A DNA stretch of 64,000 bases from contig CAWGTB010000001.1 in NCBI GenBank assembly GCA_963825405.1, positions 186,001-250,000 on the forward strand. The letters run 5' to 3'. Both the position numbers and the translations under genes were made by a program. Every line of letters starts with the position of its first letter. The first letter of the stretch is position 1. The notes beneath the pieces were generated by a model. The model saw nothing but the letters and a program-made list of their open reading frames with translations. It searched no databases and had not been told where the DNA came from. The DNA is from JACPNO01 sp963825405 (lineage in GTDB: Bacteria > Acidobacteriota > Terriglobia > Bryobacterales > Bryobacteraceae). Positions 55,191 to 64,000 of the stretch are shown here, piece after piece.

Positions 55191-55417
55191 GTTCGAACTG
55201 TTCGGAACCGCAAGCTGCCCTTACACGCAGGAAATGCGGGAGTGGCTCGAATGGAAAGGCCACGAGTACGTCGAATACGACGTGGAGAGCGATGACGAGG
55301 CTCGCGCTCGCATGATCGCCATCTCCGGCGGCCAGCGCACCGTGCCGATTCTGGTGGAGGACGGCGAAGTGGTGCAGATCGGCTGGCAGGGCCGCGGCTG
55401 CGTGGTCTGCCGCATAG
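55183..55417 (+). CDS. Glutaredoxin-family protein
   Basis: About 78 residues: KFELFGTASCPYTQEMREWL with the dithiol CPYT site, then the cis-Pro strand TVPILVEDGEVVQIGWQGRG. GTG start overlapping the SIS-gene stop. Because of a one-base gain near 55406 the frame otherwise runs into HypF; TAG 55415-55417 is the likely stop. It could act in thiol or Fe-S chemistry during hydrogenase assembly, inferred from position only. Confidence 0.75.
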
Positions 55418-55422
55418 AATCC

Positions 55423-57712
55423 ATGACCAGTGCCTGCGATATTCGAGTTCGCGGCGTGGTGCAGGGAGTCGGTTTCCGTCCCTTCGTGTTCCGTTTGGCC
55501 CAGGCCAATACGCTCGCCGGCTGGGTGCTGAACGATGAAGAGGGAGTCGAGATTCATCTGGAAGGCGCCGAGCCTGCGCTGGACGCATTTGTTCGATCCC
55601 TGGTCGCCGAGCGCCCGCCCGCCGCCAGTATTCACGCCATCGATGTTCACGCCGCGCAGCCCGCGGGGTTCAGGGATTTCACGATTCGGGACAGCCGTGC
55701 ACAGGCCGCCCCACCGTCCGAATTTCGCCGGACTTGCCGGTCTGCGAAGCGTGCCTCGCAAGAACTGTTCGACCCCGCCAACCCGCGCTATCACTATCCC
55801 TACATCAACTGCACCAACTGCGGCCCGCGCTATTCGGTGATCCTGAGCCTGCCTTACGATCGCGGCAACACGACCATGCAAGAGTGGCCGCTTGGACGAG
55901 TATTGCGCCGGCCAGTATGGCGATCCCGCCGATCGCCGTTTCCACGCGCAGCCCGTCGCTTGCCCGGACTGCGGTCCGCACTATTACCTGCGAGCGGGCG
56001 ACGAAATCGTCACCGGCGACGAGACTAGCATCGCCAGGGCCGTCGAGCTGCTCGACGCTGGCGCGATCGTCGCGGTGAAAGGAATCGGCGGTTATCATCT
56101 GGCGTGCGATGCGCGCAACGCGACTGCGGTCAAGGCCTTGCGCGATCGAAAGTTTCGCAAGGAAAAACCTTTCGCGCTGATGGTCGGAAGCATTGAGATC
56201 GCGCGCGAGCTGGTGGAACTTTCGCCGAATGCGGAATCGCTGCTGACTTCGGCGGCCCGGCCGATCGTTCTGGCTCCCGCCAAGATGCAGCTTGCCGACG
56301 TGTCTCCCGGGAACGACGACCTCGGCGTCATGCTGCCCTACACGCCGCTGCATCACCTGCTCTTTGCCGCAGGCGCGCCCGAAGTTCTGGTGATGACCAG
56401 CGCCAATCGTTCCAGCGAGCCGATTGCGTATCAGGATGAGGAAGCCGCGCAGCAGCTCGCCGGAATCGCCGATGCATTCCTGATCGGCGAGCGGCCCATC
56501 GCGCGCCGCGTGGACGATTCCATCGCCCGCGCGGGCACATTCGGCCCAGTGATTCTGCGCCGCTCCCGCGGCTATGCACCCTCCGCGGTGACAACGATTC
56601 CAATCTCGAAGCCGATTCTCGCCACCGGCGCCGACCTGAAGAACACCATCACGCTGGTCGTGAACGGCCAGGCGTTCGTGAGCCAGCACATCGGCGACCT
56701 GGATCAATACGAGTGCCTGCAGGCGTTTCGCGAAACCATCGACGACCTGATGTCGATGTACGAAGTTCCACGGCAGGAACTGATCGTGGCTCACGATGCT
56801 CATCCGCAGTATCTTTCCTCGGCTACACGCGCTCGAGCTGCCGGGCGCTGCCTCGTACGCCGATCCAGCACCATCGCGCGCACGTCGCTTCGGTTCTGGC
56901 CGAGCGCGGCGCGTGGGACAAGCGAGTGCTGGGCGTCAGCTTCGACGGAACCGGCTACGGAGACGACGGAACCATTTGGGGCGGCGAATTCTTCGCCGGA
57001 AGCATTCTCGAAGGCTTCGAACGCGTGGCGCACCTGCGGCCGGCGGCGCTTCCCGGCGGCGACGCCGCGGCGCGCTATCCCGTCCAGGCCGCCGCCGGAT
57101 TCCTGGCCCAGATCGACGGCTTGCCGGATCTCAGCGCGGAGCCGTTCCGATTTCCCGAGCGCTATCGAGAACTCATTGGAATTGATTCGCAGAGGCGTTG
57201 CGGACTTTCACGACCACTTCGGTGGGCCGGCTCTTCGACGCGGCTGCGGCTTTGCTCGGGCTTCACGCGCGAAGTGACCTTCGAAGGTCAGGCCGCCATG
57301 TGGGTGGAGCATCTGGCTCGCACCGCACTCGCCCGCCGAGCCGTATCCATTTCCGTTCATCGCAGGAGAGCTGGATTTCCGTCCACTGCTCGCGGCACTG
57401 GCGTAGGACCGGCATCGCGGCCGGGATGCCGCACAGTGCGCGCGCGCCTTTCAGCGCGGGAATCGCGAAAGGCCTTTGCGAACGCCCTCACAATCTTGTG
57501 CGAGGCCCACGCGCTGGATACGGTCGTGCTCTCCGGCGGCGTTTTTCAAAACGAACTGCTGCTGCAGGATGTGAAGTCCCTCATCGCCGGATCGGCGCAT
57601 CGACGTCTGGACCAATCACGCCGTGCCTCCGAACGACGGAGGCATCAGCCTGGGACAGGCCGCACTGGCGGCATTCGCGTACCGGAACGAATCGAGGCAC
57701 GCTCATGCATGA
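55423..57712 (+). CDS. hypF: Carbamoyltransferase HypF (frameshifted)
   Basis: About 760 residues. In order: acylphosphatase domain (RVRGVVQGVGFRPFVFRLAQ), two zinc fingers (CTNCGPRYS and CPDCGPHYY), the YrdC-like carbamoyl-AMP domain (AVKGIGGYHLACDARNATAV; KFRKEKPFALMV) and the Kae1-like carbamoyltransferase domain (QHHRAHVASVLAERGAWDKR; VVLSGGVFQNELLLQDVKSL). It makes the thiocarboxamide on HypE Cys. Frames change near 55715, 55888, 56815, 56860, 57180, 57300-57420 and 57590. Ends TGA 57710-57712, overlapping the HypA start. Confidence 0.88.
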
Positions 57713-58050
57713 GCTATCCATCGCGATGAGCATCGTCGAAATGGCCGAGGAAGAGGCCGACCAGCGAGGCGGCGTGCAAGTGAACGCCGTGCATCTGAAG
57801 CTCGGCCCGCTCTCGGGCGTCGTCAAGGATGCGTTGCTGTCGTCCTACGAGCTGGCCTGCGAGGGAACGCAGTTGGAAGGATCGCAACTGGTCATCGAAG
57901 AGATCCCATCGTGGTGTATTGCCCGCAATGCGAGGCGCCGCGCACTTGGATTCGATGCAGTGGTTCGTTTGTCCCGAATGCAAGAGCCCCGTATCGGAAG
58001 TACTTCACGGGCGGGAACTCCAAGTCGCCGCTCTGGAGATACAGGAATGA
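57705..58050 (+). CDS. hypA: Nickel metallochaperone HypA (frameshifted)
   Basis: About 114 residues. MHELSIAMSIVEMAEEEADQ has the nickel-binding Met1-His2-Glu3 start. VNAVHLKLGPLSGVVKDALL follows, and the zinc loop CPQCEAPRTLDSMQWFVCPE gives the two CxxC pairs. One-base gain near 57912. ATGA overlap with hypB at 58047-58050. Confidence 0.88.
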
Positions 58051-58740
58051 GTGCGCAGCCCCGCCTTGGTGGAAGTAAGACAGAACGTTCTCAAGCAGAA
58101 CGACATCGTGGCTCGCGAGCTCCGGCAGCGCTTTCAGGAAGCTGGAGTGTTCGTGGTGAGCCTGGTGTCGAGCCCGGGCTCCGGCAAGACCGCCTTCCTC
58201 GAGAAGACGCTTACGCTCCTGCGGCCCAACTCACCGCGTCGCGGCTCTGGTGGGCGATCTCGCGACCGACAACGACGCGGTCCGGCTGGCGCGCTCGCAG
58301 GTGCCCGTCAAGCAAATCACGACCGGCACGCTCTGCCATCTGGAAGCTGCCATGGTCCGCGACGCCTTGAAGCGAATGGAAGTTGGACAGAGTTGGATTT
58401 TCTGTTCATCGAGAATGTGGGGAATCTGGTGTGTCCTTCTTCCTACGATCTGGGCGAGGATCTAAGGCTAGTCCTGCTCTCGGTAACCGAAGGAGAAGAC
58501 AAGCCTCTAAAGTATCCGACCATTTTCAACACCGCTGACTTGGCGATACTCACCAAGATGGACCTGGCCGAAGCGGTCGAATTCGATCTGACCGCCGCCG
58601 ATTCCAACGTTCAACGTGTGCGCCCGGGTATGCCCCTGCTGAAAGTCTCCGCGAAGTCCGGTGCGGGGATGAGCGAGTGGCTACAGTTCCTGACTTCGGC
58701 CCACGCCGAGCCCCGCGTTTCGCCCCTTTCACCTGCGTGA
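58047..58740 (+). CDS. hypB: GTPase HypB (frameshifted)
   Basis: About 230 residues, SIMIBI GTPase for nickel delivery. FVVSLVSSPGSGKTAFLEKT holds the P-loop, LVGDLATDNDAVRLARSQVP the switch I Asp, TTGTLCHLEAAMVRDAL the Cys-His metal site, ENVGNLVCPSSYDLGEDL the G3/Cys region, and ILTKMDLAEAV the guanine-specificity motif. There is no His-rich N-terminus, so no nickel storage. Frame changes near 58060, 58215 and 58385. Last gene of the hydrogenase operon. Confidence 0.88.
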
Positions 58741-58768
58741 TATATTTGGCTTGTCGTTATCTGCTGCC

Positions 58769-59524
58769 ATGGCGCGACTGGAATTATTGGATCGCCAGCG
58801 AGAGGACTGGGCCTTGCTGCGTCAAGCCAACGGTGGCGCCGGAAGGTCGCTCGCCATCTTTGTCCATGGCTTCCTGGGCGACTACTGGTCAACCTGGGGA
58901 CGCTCGCCGGAATTGCTGCAGGAACACGCGCAGAGTCATCCGGTACTCATGGGTTGGGATTTTCTGTTTATCGGCTACCCGACTCGCCAGATCGATACGT
59001 ATCTCGACATCGCCAAACTGATCGCTACCCAGTGGGACAACGCGGCCAAGGGTAGGCCGCCGTTTGGCGGCGCGTATACTCGCTTCGCCCTCATCGGCCA
59101 CTCCCTCGGCACTCTCGGCATACGTCAGTTGCTTTGCGCCGGGACGCTGCAGCCGCCGCAGATGTTCAAGGCAATGCACAGCATCACGCTTTTCGGTACG
59201 CCTTTGAACGGAAGCCCACTCGCTGGAAAGGGCGCGGAGTTTGCCGGAGGCGCGGTTGCCGAAGCATTACGGGAAGGCAACCCGCAGTTGAGGATGCTCC
59301 GGACCTGGAACGAAACCGTGCACTCCTATCTTCCCTGGCGCGGCGTACGCGTGGTTCTTGGAACCGACGATAAGGTCGTCGGAAACAAATATTCGGATCT
59401 CATCGACTTCGCTGGTGACGCAAAGCCCATCGCCTTGCTGAATTTCGATCACGGAACCCTCGTCAAGCCAACCAATTGGACCGGCTCCAGTATTTATGAC
59501 GAGATCGTAGGCGCGTTGCAATGA
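58769..59524 (+). CDS. Alpha/beta hydrolase (lipase-like)
   Basis: 251 residues: oxyanion strand LAIFVHGFLGDYW, nucleophile Ser112 in FALIGHSLGTLG, and a candidate His in LLNFDHGTLVKP. The GHSLG elbow and the lid-like middle (MHSITLFGTPLNGSPLAGKG) fit PGAP1/lipase-class esterases. No signal peptide. I prefer ATG 58769 to the TTG at 58751. Its stop overlaps the next start by four bases (ATGA), so the two are translated together. Intact frame. Confidence 0.8.
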   Translation: MARLELLDRQREDWALLRQANGGAGRSLAIFVHGFLGDYWSTWGRSPELLQEHAQSHPVLMGWDFLFIGYPTRQIDTYLDIAKLIATQWDNAAKGRPPFGGAYTRFALIGHSLGTLGIRQLLCAGTLQPPQMFKAMHSITLFGTPLNGSPLAGKGAEFAGGAVAEALREGNPQLRMLRTWNETVHSYLPWRGVRVVLGTDDKVVGNKYSDLIDFAGDAKPIALLNFDHGTLVKPTNWTGSSIYDEIVGALQ

Positions 59525-60618
59525 GTGACATTTCCAAAGAAGAGCTGGATGAGCGTCTGGCTGCACTGTCGAGCGGCCCTTGGGCGCAAGGCGTAGCCGA
59601 GGCGCGCCGGATATTCGCGCCAGTTGATCGCATTTCCATGCGGGCGTCACGGGACAGATTTCTTGCCCTCGACAAGATTAAGCTCTCGCCCTCGAATATC
59701 CGGCGTAACCGTAGGCTAGCAACCGTGCTGCGCCCTCACTATGCATATAAAGAGGCGATAACCAGTCCCATAGAAATCCAAACCCGCGATGCTTTGGACA
59801 ACGCGTTAATTTTGCCGCAGCTCTACGAGCTTGCCGTTCAGACGGGCTACCTGCCCAGCGATGCTGTCAAACAACCCGCGCGCAATATTCTCTCCAATCT
59901 GCTTTGGTCCCCGGCGGCGCGACATTTTGTGAATGCTTATGACTATGTGGCTGTGCCGATGCTGGCCGCCCGCGTGGGAATGTCCGGCCTAGGCGCAGCC
60001 GAGCCGCCGGAGCCGCGCGCGAATGGCGCGATACGATTTGCCGCCTTCCTGGCTCACCTCCGCGCCTTCTATGCCGACGAGCAAATCCGGGCCTGGACCA
60101 AATTCCTTGACGACTACGTCGAGGAACCAGACGAGCAAGGTAAGCTATGGCGCTATCTCAAGGGAAAAGTAAAGATCGCGCCTGCGCGGACTTCGGAGCT
60201 GCTGATTGGATGCCAGCTTTTAGTGAATTCCATGGCCAGCATTTTTCACATCCTGGACGACGATGAGCTAGGCCACTTTGGATTGATTCACGCCTATTGG
60301 CTACAGAAGTTTTTCGGATACGACATGGATGACAGCGGCTACGCGAAGAATATCGATCGCTGGGGACAGAACGGGTCCTGGGCCAGAACGGTTACCACGA
60401 GTCCGTACTTGATACCCGAAGGGACCGACGCCGAGATCGCAAAAGTCTTTCAGCGCCAGTTCGAGGAAAAGGTGCAGTTACTGGAAAAAACATTCGCTGC
60501 GGTAAGAGCCCTAGCCAAATCTGCGCGGAGCAGCAGAGGCGGATCCGTTTTGCCGGGCATCCTTCCATTCAAATATGATGTTGGCAAGAGTCAGCCTCAA
60601 CAAGCCGAAAACTACTGA
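59521..60618 (+). CDS. Unknown protein coupled to the hydrolase
   Basis: 365 residues, soluble and predominantly helical (EELDERLAALSSGPWAQGVA; ILPQLYELAVQTGYLPSDAV; FLDDYVEEPDEQGKLWRYLK). No motif or family recognised and no membrane segment. The ATGA overlap with the lipase-like gene at 59521-59524 implies a functional pair, with one partner perhaps controlling, protecting from or scaffolding the other. The region before hypB shows no similarity, so the pair is not part of the hydrogenase set. Confidence 0.65.
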   Translation: MSDISKEELDERLAALSSGPWAQGVAEARRIFAPVDRISMRASRDRFLALDKIKLSPSNIRRNRRLATVLRPHYAYKEAITSPIEIQTRDALDNALILPQLYELAVQTGYLPSDAVKQPARNILSNLLWSPAARHFVNAYDYVAVPMLAARVGMSGLGAAEPPEPRANGAIRFAAFLAHLRAFYADEQIRAWTKFLDDYVEEPDEQGKLWRYLKGKVKIAPARTSELLIGCQLLVNSMASIFHILDDDELGHFGLIHAYWLQKFFGYDMDDSGYAKNIDRWGQNGSWARTVTTSPYLIPEGTDAEIAKVFQRQFEEKVQLLEKTFAAVRALAKSARSSRGGSVLPGILPFKYDVGKSQPQQAENY

Positions 60619-60624
60619 ACTGCA

Positions 60625-61785
60625 TCACAAATAACTGAGCCAGGCCGATCGCCGCTTTGCTCGCAGCCGCTCAAACCAGCGGCACGGGAAGTACAGCGCG
60701 ATCACGCACACAGCGAACACGAGGTACAGCAGGCCAAGGCTCCATGTGTATCCAGGCGGCACGCGGCCCGGCGCCAGCGGATGGTTCGCAAAAAGCCACG
60801 CATTTACGTGTCCCTCGCGAATCAGCGAAACGATGCACGCCGCCAGGTGAATGACGGGGATGTGCAGAAGGTAGTAGAACAGCGGCACGCGTCCGAAGGT
60901 CGCGATCGCATCAACCAGCTTGCCGCGCCATCGTTCCGCAAAACCCAGCAGGATGAACATCGGCCCCAGCGTCATCAATAGAAACGAGAGCGATGCCGGA
61001 TATTTCGTCGTTCGCAGAAATGCCAGAACACCGGGCGCCGCTCGCCACGGGCGCGGATCGCCGTAAAAGTCCAGCCCGCGCAGCACAAAAAAGAGAACGG
61101 TCAGCGTCAGTCCCAGCTTGAGGCAGATCGCGCGGCGGCGGTCAGGCGGCATTTGCATGACAACTCCGAACGCATATCCGGCCATCATCACGCCGATCCA
61201 CGGCACGATGACGAACAGAATCAGCAGCGGCGGCCCGGAATTGCCAAGCTCGAACCCTCCGCCGAAATATAGAATCTTCAGCAGCCAGTTCGGCCCGTTC
61301 TCGCCGAAAGCTTTGGCCAAGGGTCCGGCAAAAAGGTCGATTATGTTGTGCAGGGCTATGATCGCCACGCCAATCACTGCGATAGCAACGGTCGGCAAGT
61401 AAATCGCCGCTCCCATCAGCATCATGCAGCAACCGATCATCCAGATCACGCCTGCCAACATATAGTGCGCGAAATCAAAGTTAAAGGTCCAGGCGACCCG
61501 GATCACGGTCAGTTCCAGCAGCACCAGCCAGACCCCACGGACCAGCAGAAACTTGGCCAGCGCGGTGCGGTTGGCGAGCTTTTTCCCGTGTAGGTACGCC
61601 GCTGTGCCCGCCAGGAAGACGAAGGCCGGCGCCACAAAATGCGTGACCCAGCGAGTAAAGAAGATTCCCGGCGTCGGCCCCCCTGCAGGCAGTCCGGAGT
61701 ACACCCGCACGTGGTCGATCGCCATCAAAATCATCGCCACGCCGCGCACGAAATCCATCGATGCAATGCGCGACCTGTTTTCCAT
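60625..61785 (-). CDS. DUF1624-type membrane acyltransferase
   Basis: 386 residues with about ten transmembrane helices. The start RIASMDFVRGVAMILMAIDH has the R-x-x-x-x-D-x-x-R-G-x-x-x-x-x-M-x-x-D-H pattern of the heparan-alpha-glucosaminide acetyltransferase-like DUF1624 family. A conserved HFVAPAFVFLAGTAAYLHGK and the C-terminal FYYLLHIPVIHLAA follow. Such proteins acylate sugars across the membrane. Convergent with the preceding gene (6-base gap). Confidence 0.85.
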   Translation of the reverse strand: MENRSRIASMDFVRGVAMILMAIDHVRVYSGLPAGGPTPGIFFTRWVTHFVAPAFVFLAGTAAYLHGKKLANRTALAKFLLVRGVWLVLLELTVIRVAWTFNFDFAHYMLAGVIWMIGCCMMLMGAAIYLPTVAIAVIGVAIIALHNIIDLFAGPLAKAFGENGPNWLLKILYFGGGFELGNSGPPLLILFVIVPWIGVMMAGYAFGVVMQMPPDRRRAICLKLGLTLTVLFFVLRGLDFYGDPRPWRAAPGVLAFLRTTKYPASLSFLLMTLGPMFILLGFAERWRGKLVDAIATFGRVPLFYYLLHIPVIHLAACIVSLIREGHVNAWLFANHPLAPGRVPPGYTWSLGLLYLVFAVCVIALYFPCRWFERLRAKRRSAWLSYL

Positions 61786-61936
61786 ATCTGCCTAGGACGT
61801 GAGTATACAAGTTTTCGATAGACCACAACCAAACAAATAATTCTCAAAAGCGGACACTTACGCGATCCGCATCGCCCATTCCCATCAATTGTTTCAGTCA
61901 TTTGCCGCGTCCCGGGAACGGACCTTCGCTTGCATT

Positions 61937-64000
61937 TTGAACCATGTGCTCACTCTCCTGAGGGACTTGCGCTACTCTTTGCGCACCTTGCGCAAGGCCC
62001 CCGGCTTCAGCATTGTGGCCTTGCTGGTTCTGGCGCTGGGCATCGGAGCCAACACCGCGATCTTCAGCGTCGTCAATTCGGTGGTGCTGCGGCCGCTGCC
62101 CTATCCCGGTTCCGATCGCCTAGCCCTGATCTGGGAGACGGATTTCAAAGACGGCATCAAGCGTGAAGGACCGTCAGGTCCGAATTTCCTGGATTGGAAA
62201 GAGCAGAGCCAGTCCTTCGAGGAAATGTCGCTGCTCGAGGTCGGCACCGGCACTCTGACCGGTGAAGGCGAGCCCGAGCAGGTAGTCGGTCTGCGCGTAA
62301 CTACGAATTTCCTGTCGATGCTCGGTGCGCGAACGGTGCTGGGCCGCGGCTTTACGGCGGCTGAGGGCGAAGGCCAAGCGCGCTACCCGGTCGCCGTTCT
62401 CACCAACGGATTCTGGAAGCGCCGCTTCGCATGCGGACCCGCGCGTCATCGGACGAACCTTTTCCATGAATAGCGAGCCGTACACCGTGATCGGCGTACT
62501 CGCACCGGATTTCTGGCAGCCGCTGCCCGCCGATCTTTACGTGCCCTGGCCGCTCGCGCAACTGCGCGCCAAGAGCCGCGTGGATCACGATTTCGGCGTC
62601 ATCGCCCGCCTGAAGCCCAACGTCACCATCGCCCAGGCGCAGGGTGAGTTGAGCGCGATCGCGCGCCGCATCGATGCCGAGACGCCAAGGCTGGCAGGTT
62701 GGGATGTGACGCGTGGTTGGCATGAAGCAGGCCCTGTTCGAGTACATCCGTCCCGCGCTGCTCTTGCTCTTGGGCGCGGTGGGTCTGCTGCTGCTGCTTA
62801 CCTGCGTGAACGTGGCCAGTCTGTTGCTGGCGCGCGTCACCGGCCGCCGCAAAGAGATGGCTATCCGGACCGCATTGGGCGCGCGGCGCGGCCGTCTGAT
62901 CGCGCAGATACTGAGCGAAAGCCTGCTACTCAGCCTGATCGGCGGCGCGCTAGGAGTCTTCTTCGCCGTCTGGGGCGTCGACCTGCTGAGCGCGGTCCTG
63001 CCCAACACGCTTCCCATGGCTGAGGCCGGCGCAGAAATCATGCGCCCGGCTATCAACGTCGATGCCCGCGCGCTCGCCTTCGCGCTCTTGATCTCAACCG
63101 GAGCCGCGCTGATTTTCGGGCTGATTCCGGCGCTCTATGTCGCCAATGCCGATGTGAACGACGCGCTGAAATCAGGCGGCCGAACGTCTTCCCCATCGCC
63201 GGGCCGGGCCGGCGTGTGGCGCCTGCTCGTGGCCGGAGAGGTCGCTCTCGCCACCATGCTGCTGATCGGCGCCGGCCTCGCCATGAAGAGCTTCGTGAAT
63301 CTGCAGCACGTGAATCCCGGCATTCGGCCCGATCACGTCCTGACGTTTCGCATGCGCCTGCCCACCGACAATCTCTACAAGAACGATCGCGAGCAGGCCG
63401 CCTTCTACCGGCGCATGCTCGACCGCGTGGAAAACATACCAGGCATTCAATCCGCCGGCCTCACCGATGTCCTTCCCCTCGGCCAGCAGAACGACCGCGA
63501 ATACTTCACCATCGAAAACCGCCCGCTGCCGGCCGGGCAGTCGCTGGTCGCCGACTTTCGCCGCATCAGTGCGCGCTACTTAACCACCATGGGAATCGCG
63601 CTGCTCAAGGGCCGGCTGCTTTCCGATCGCGATGTGCGCGACGCACCGCCGGTGATCCTGATCGACGAAACCCTGGCGCATCAGTATTTCCCCAACGAGA
63701 ATCCGATCGGGCAGCGCATGCTGTTGTGGGGCCAATTCCGCGAGGTCGTCGGCATCGTGGGCCAGGTGCATCATTATGGCTTGGAAAAACAGCCGGAGCC
63801 CACCATCTACGCGTCCTTCGAGCAGATGCCGAACAAGGCCATGGTGCTCACCGTGCGCACCGCAATGGAAACCCAAGCCGTGGTGAAAGCCGTGAAGCAG
63901 GCCGTGTGGTCGGTCGATCCGGGCCAGCCGGTGTTTCAGATCCGCAGCATGGACGAATATCTTTCCCTCGCCAGCACGGCGCCGCGCATGTCGACGGTGC
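61937..64000 (+). CDS. ADOP-type ABC permease, frameshifted and cut by window end
   Basis: More than 680 residues of the acidobacterial duplicated orphan permease type: N-terminal LLRDLRYSLRTLRKAPGFSI then helix VALLVLALGIGANTAIFSVV, a MacB_PCD periplasmic domain (EPYTVIGVLAPDFWQPLPAD), the FtsX domain (LLLLLGAVGLLLLLTCVNVA; EMAIRTALGARRGRLIAQIL) and the second PCD copy to the window end. Frame changes near 62432 and 62708. TTG 61937 fits the usual start; an earlier frame opening at 61889 adds non-homologous residues. Such permeases lack a linked ATPase. Confidence 0.85.

Overview
The window is a GC-rich bacterial chromosome segment that most resembles an Acidobacteriota genome of the Bryobacterales/Solibacter type. 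The grounds are a large orphan ABC permease of the acidobacterial ADOP kind, long secreted beta-propeller and FG-GAP proteins with C-terminal modules typical of that group, many Tat-exported enzymes, and a group 1h ([NiFe], 'actinobacterial' high-affinity) hydrogenase locus. This is inference from gene content; no 16S rRNA lies in the window.

Layout. 1-5.5 kb: response-regulator tail, nitrilase, SH3/ankyrin protein (frameshifted), an ABC export operon with a LolA-like lipoprotein, a CsaA-like tRNA-binding protein and tRNA-Ala(GGC). 5.5-7.2 kb: two small hypothetical proteins between diverged direct repeats next to the tRNA. 7.2-18.8 kb: three consecutive secreted giants (RCC1 + DUF11 + FG-GAP; SBBP/BNR/BACON; FG-GAP). 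They have unrelated N-termini but share the same tandem C-terminal module. 18.8-40.2 kb: mostly reverse-strand housekeeping and secreted enzymes: PLP enzyme, NylB-like hydrolase, ferritin-like Tat protein, M14 peptidase, D-aminoacylase, esterase, PQQ/cytochrome dehydrogenase plus MBL hydrolase, VOC protein, a GT2-GT-C fusion, a papain-like protein and an EF-hand hydrolase.

40.2-58.7 kb is the most notable part: a complete H2-uptake locus. It begins with an orphan paralogue of the hydrogenase small subunit that runs into, or is fused to, a PAS sensor histidine kinase, followed by a NarL-type regulator. Next comes one tightly overlapping operon: small subunit, large subunit, NifU-like, DUF5947-like, DUF6084-like, two unknown accessory proteins, maturation protease, a small DUF6893-like membrane protein, YceI, HypC, HypD, HypE, a double SIS-domain protein, a glutaredoxin, HypF, HypA and HypB. 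The gene set implies scavenging of H2, probably down to atmospheric levels, under control of a dedicated two-component system.

Nearly every gene from 41.5 to 58.7 kb carries one or more single-base frameshifts, mostly one-base gains, yet the catalytic motifs are intact. I read this as consensus error rather than gene decay, and I give each such gene as one entry spanning its fragments. 58.7-64 kb holds an overlapping alpha/beta hydrolase and unknown-protein pair, a DUF1624-like acyltransferase, and an ADOP permease cut by the window end.
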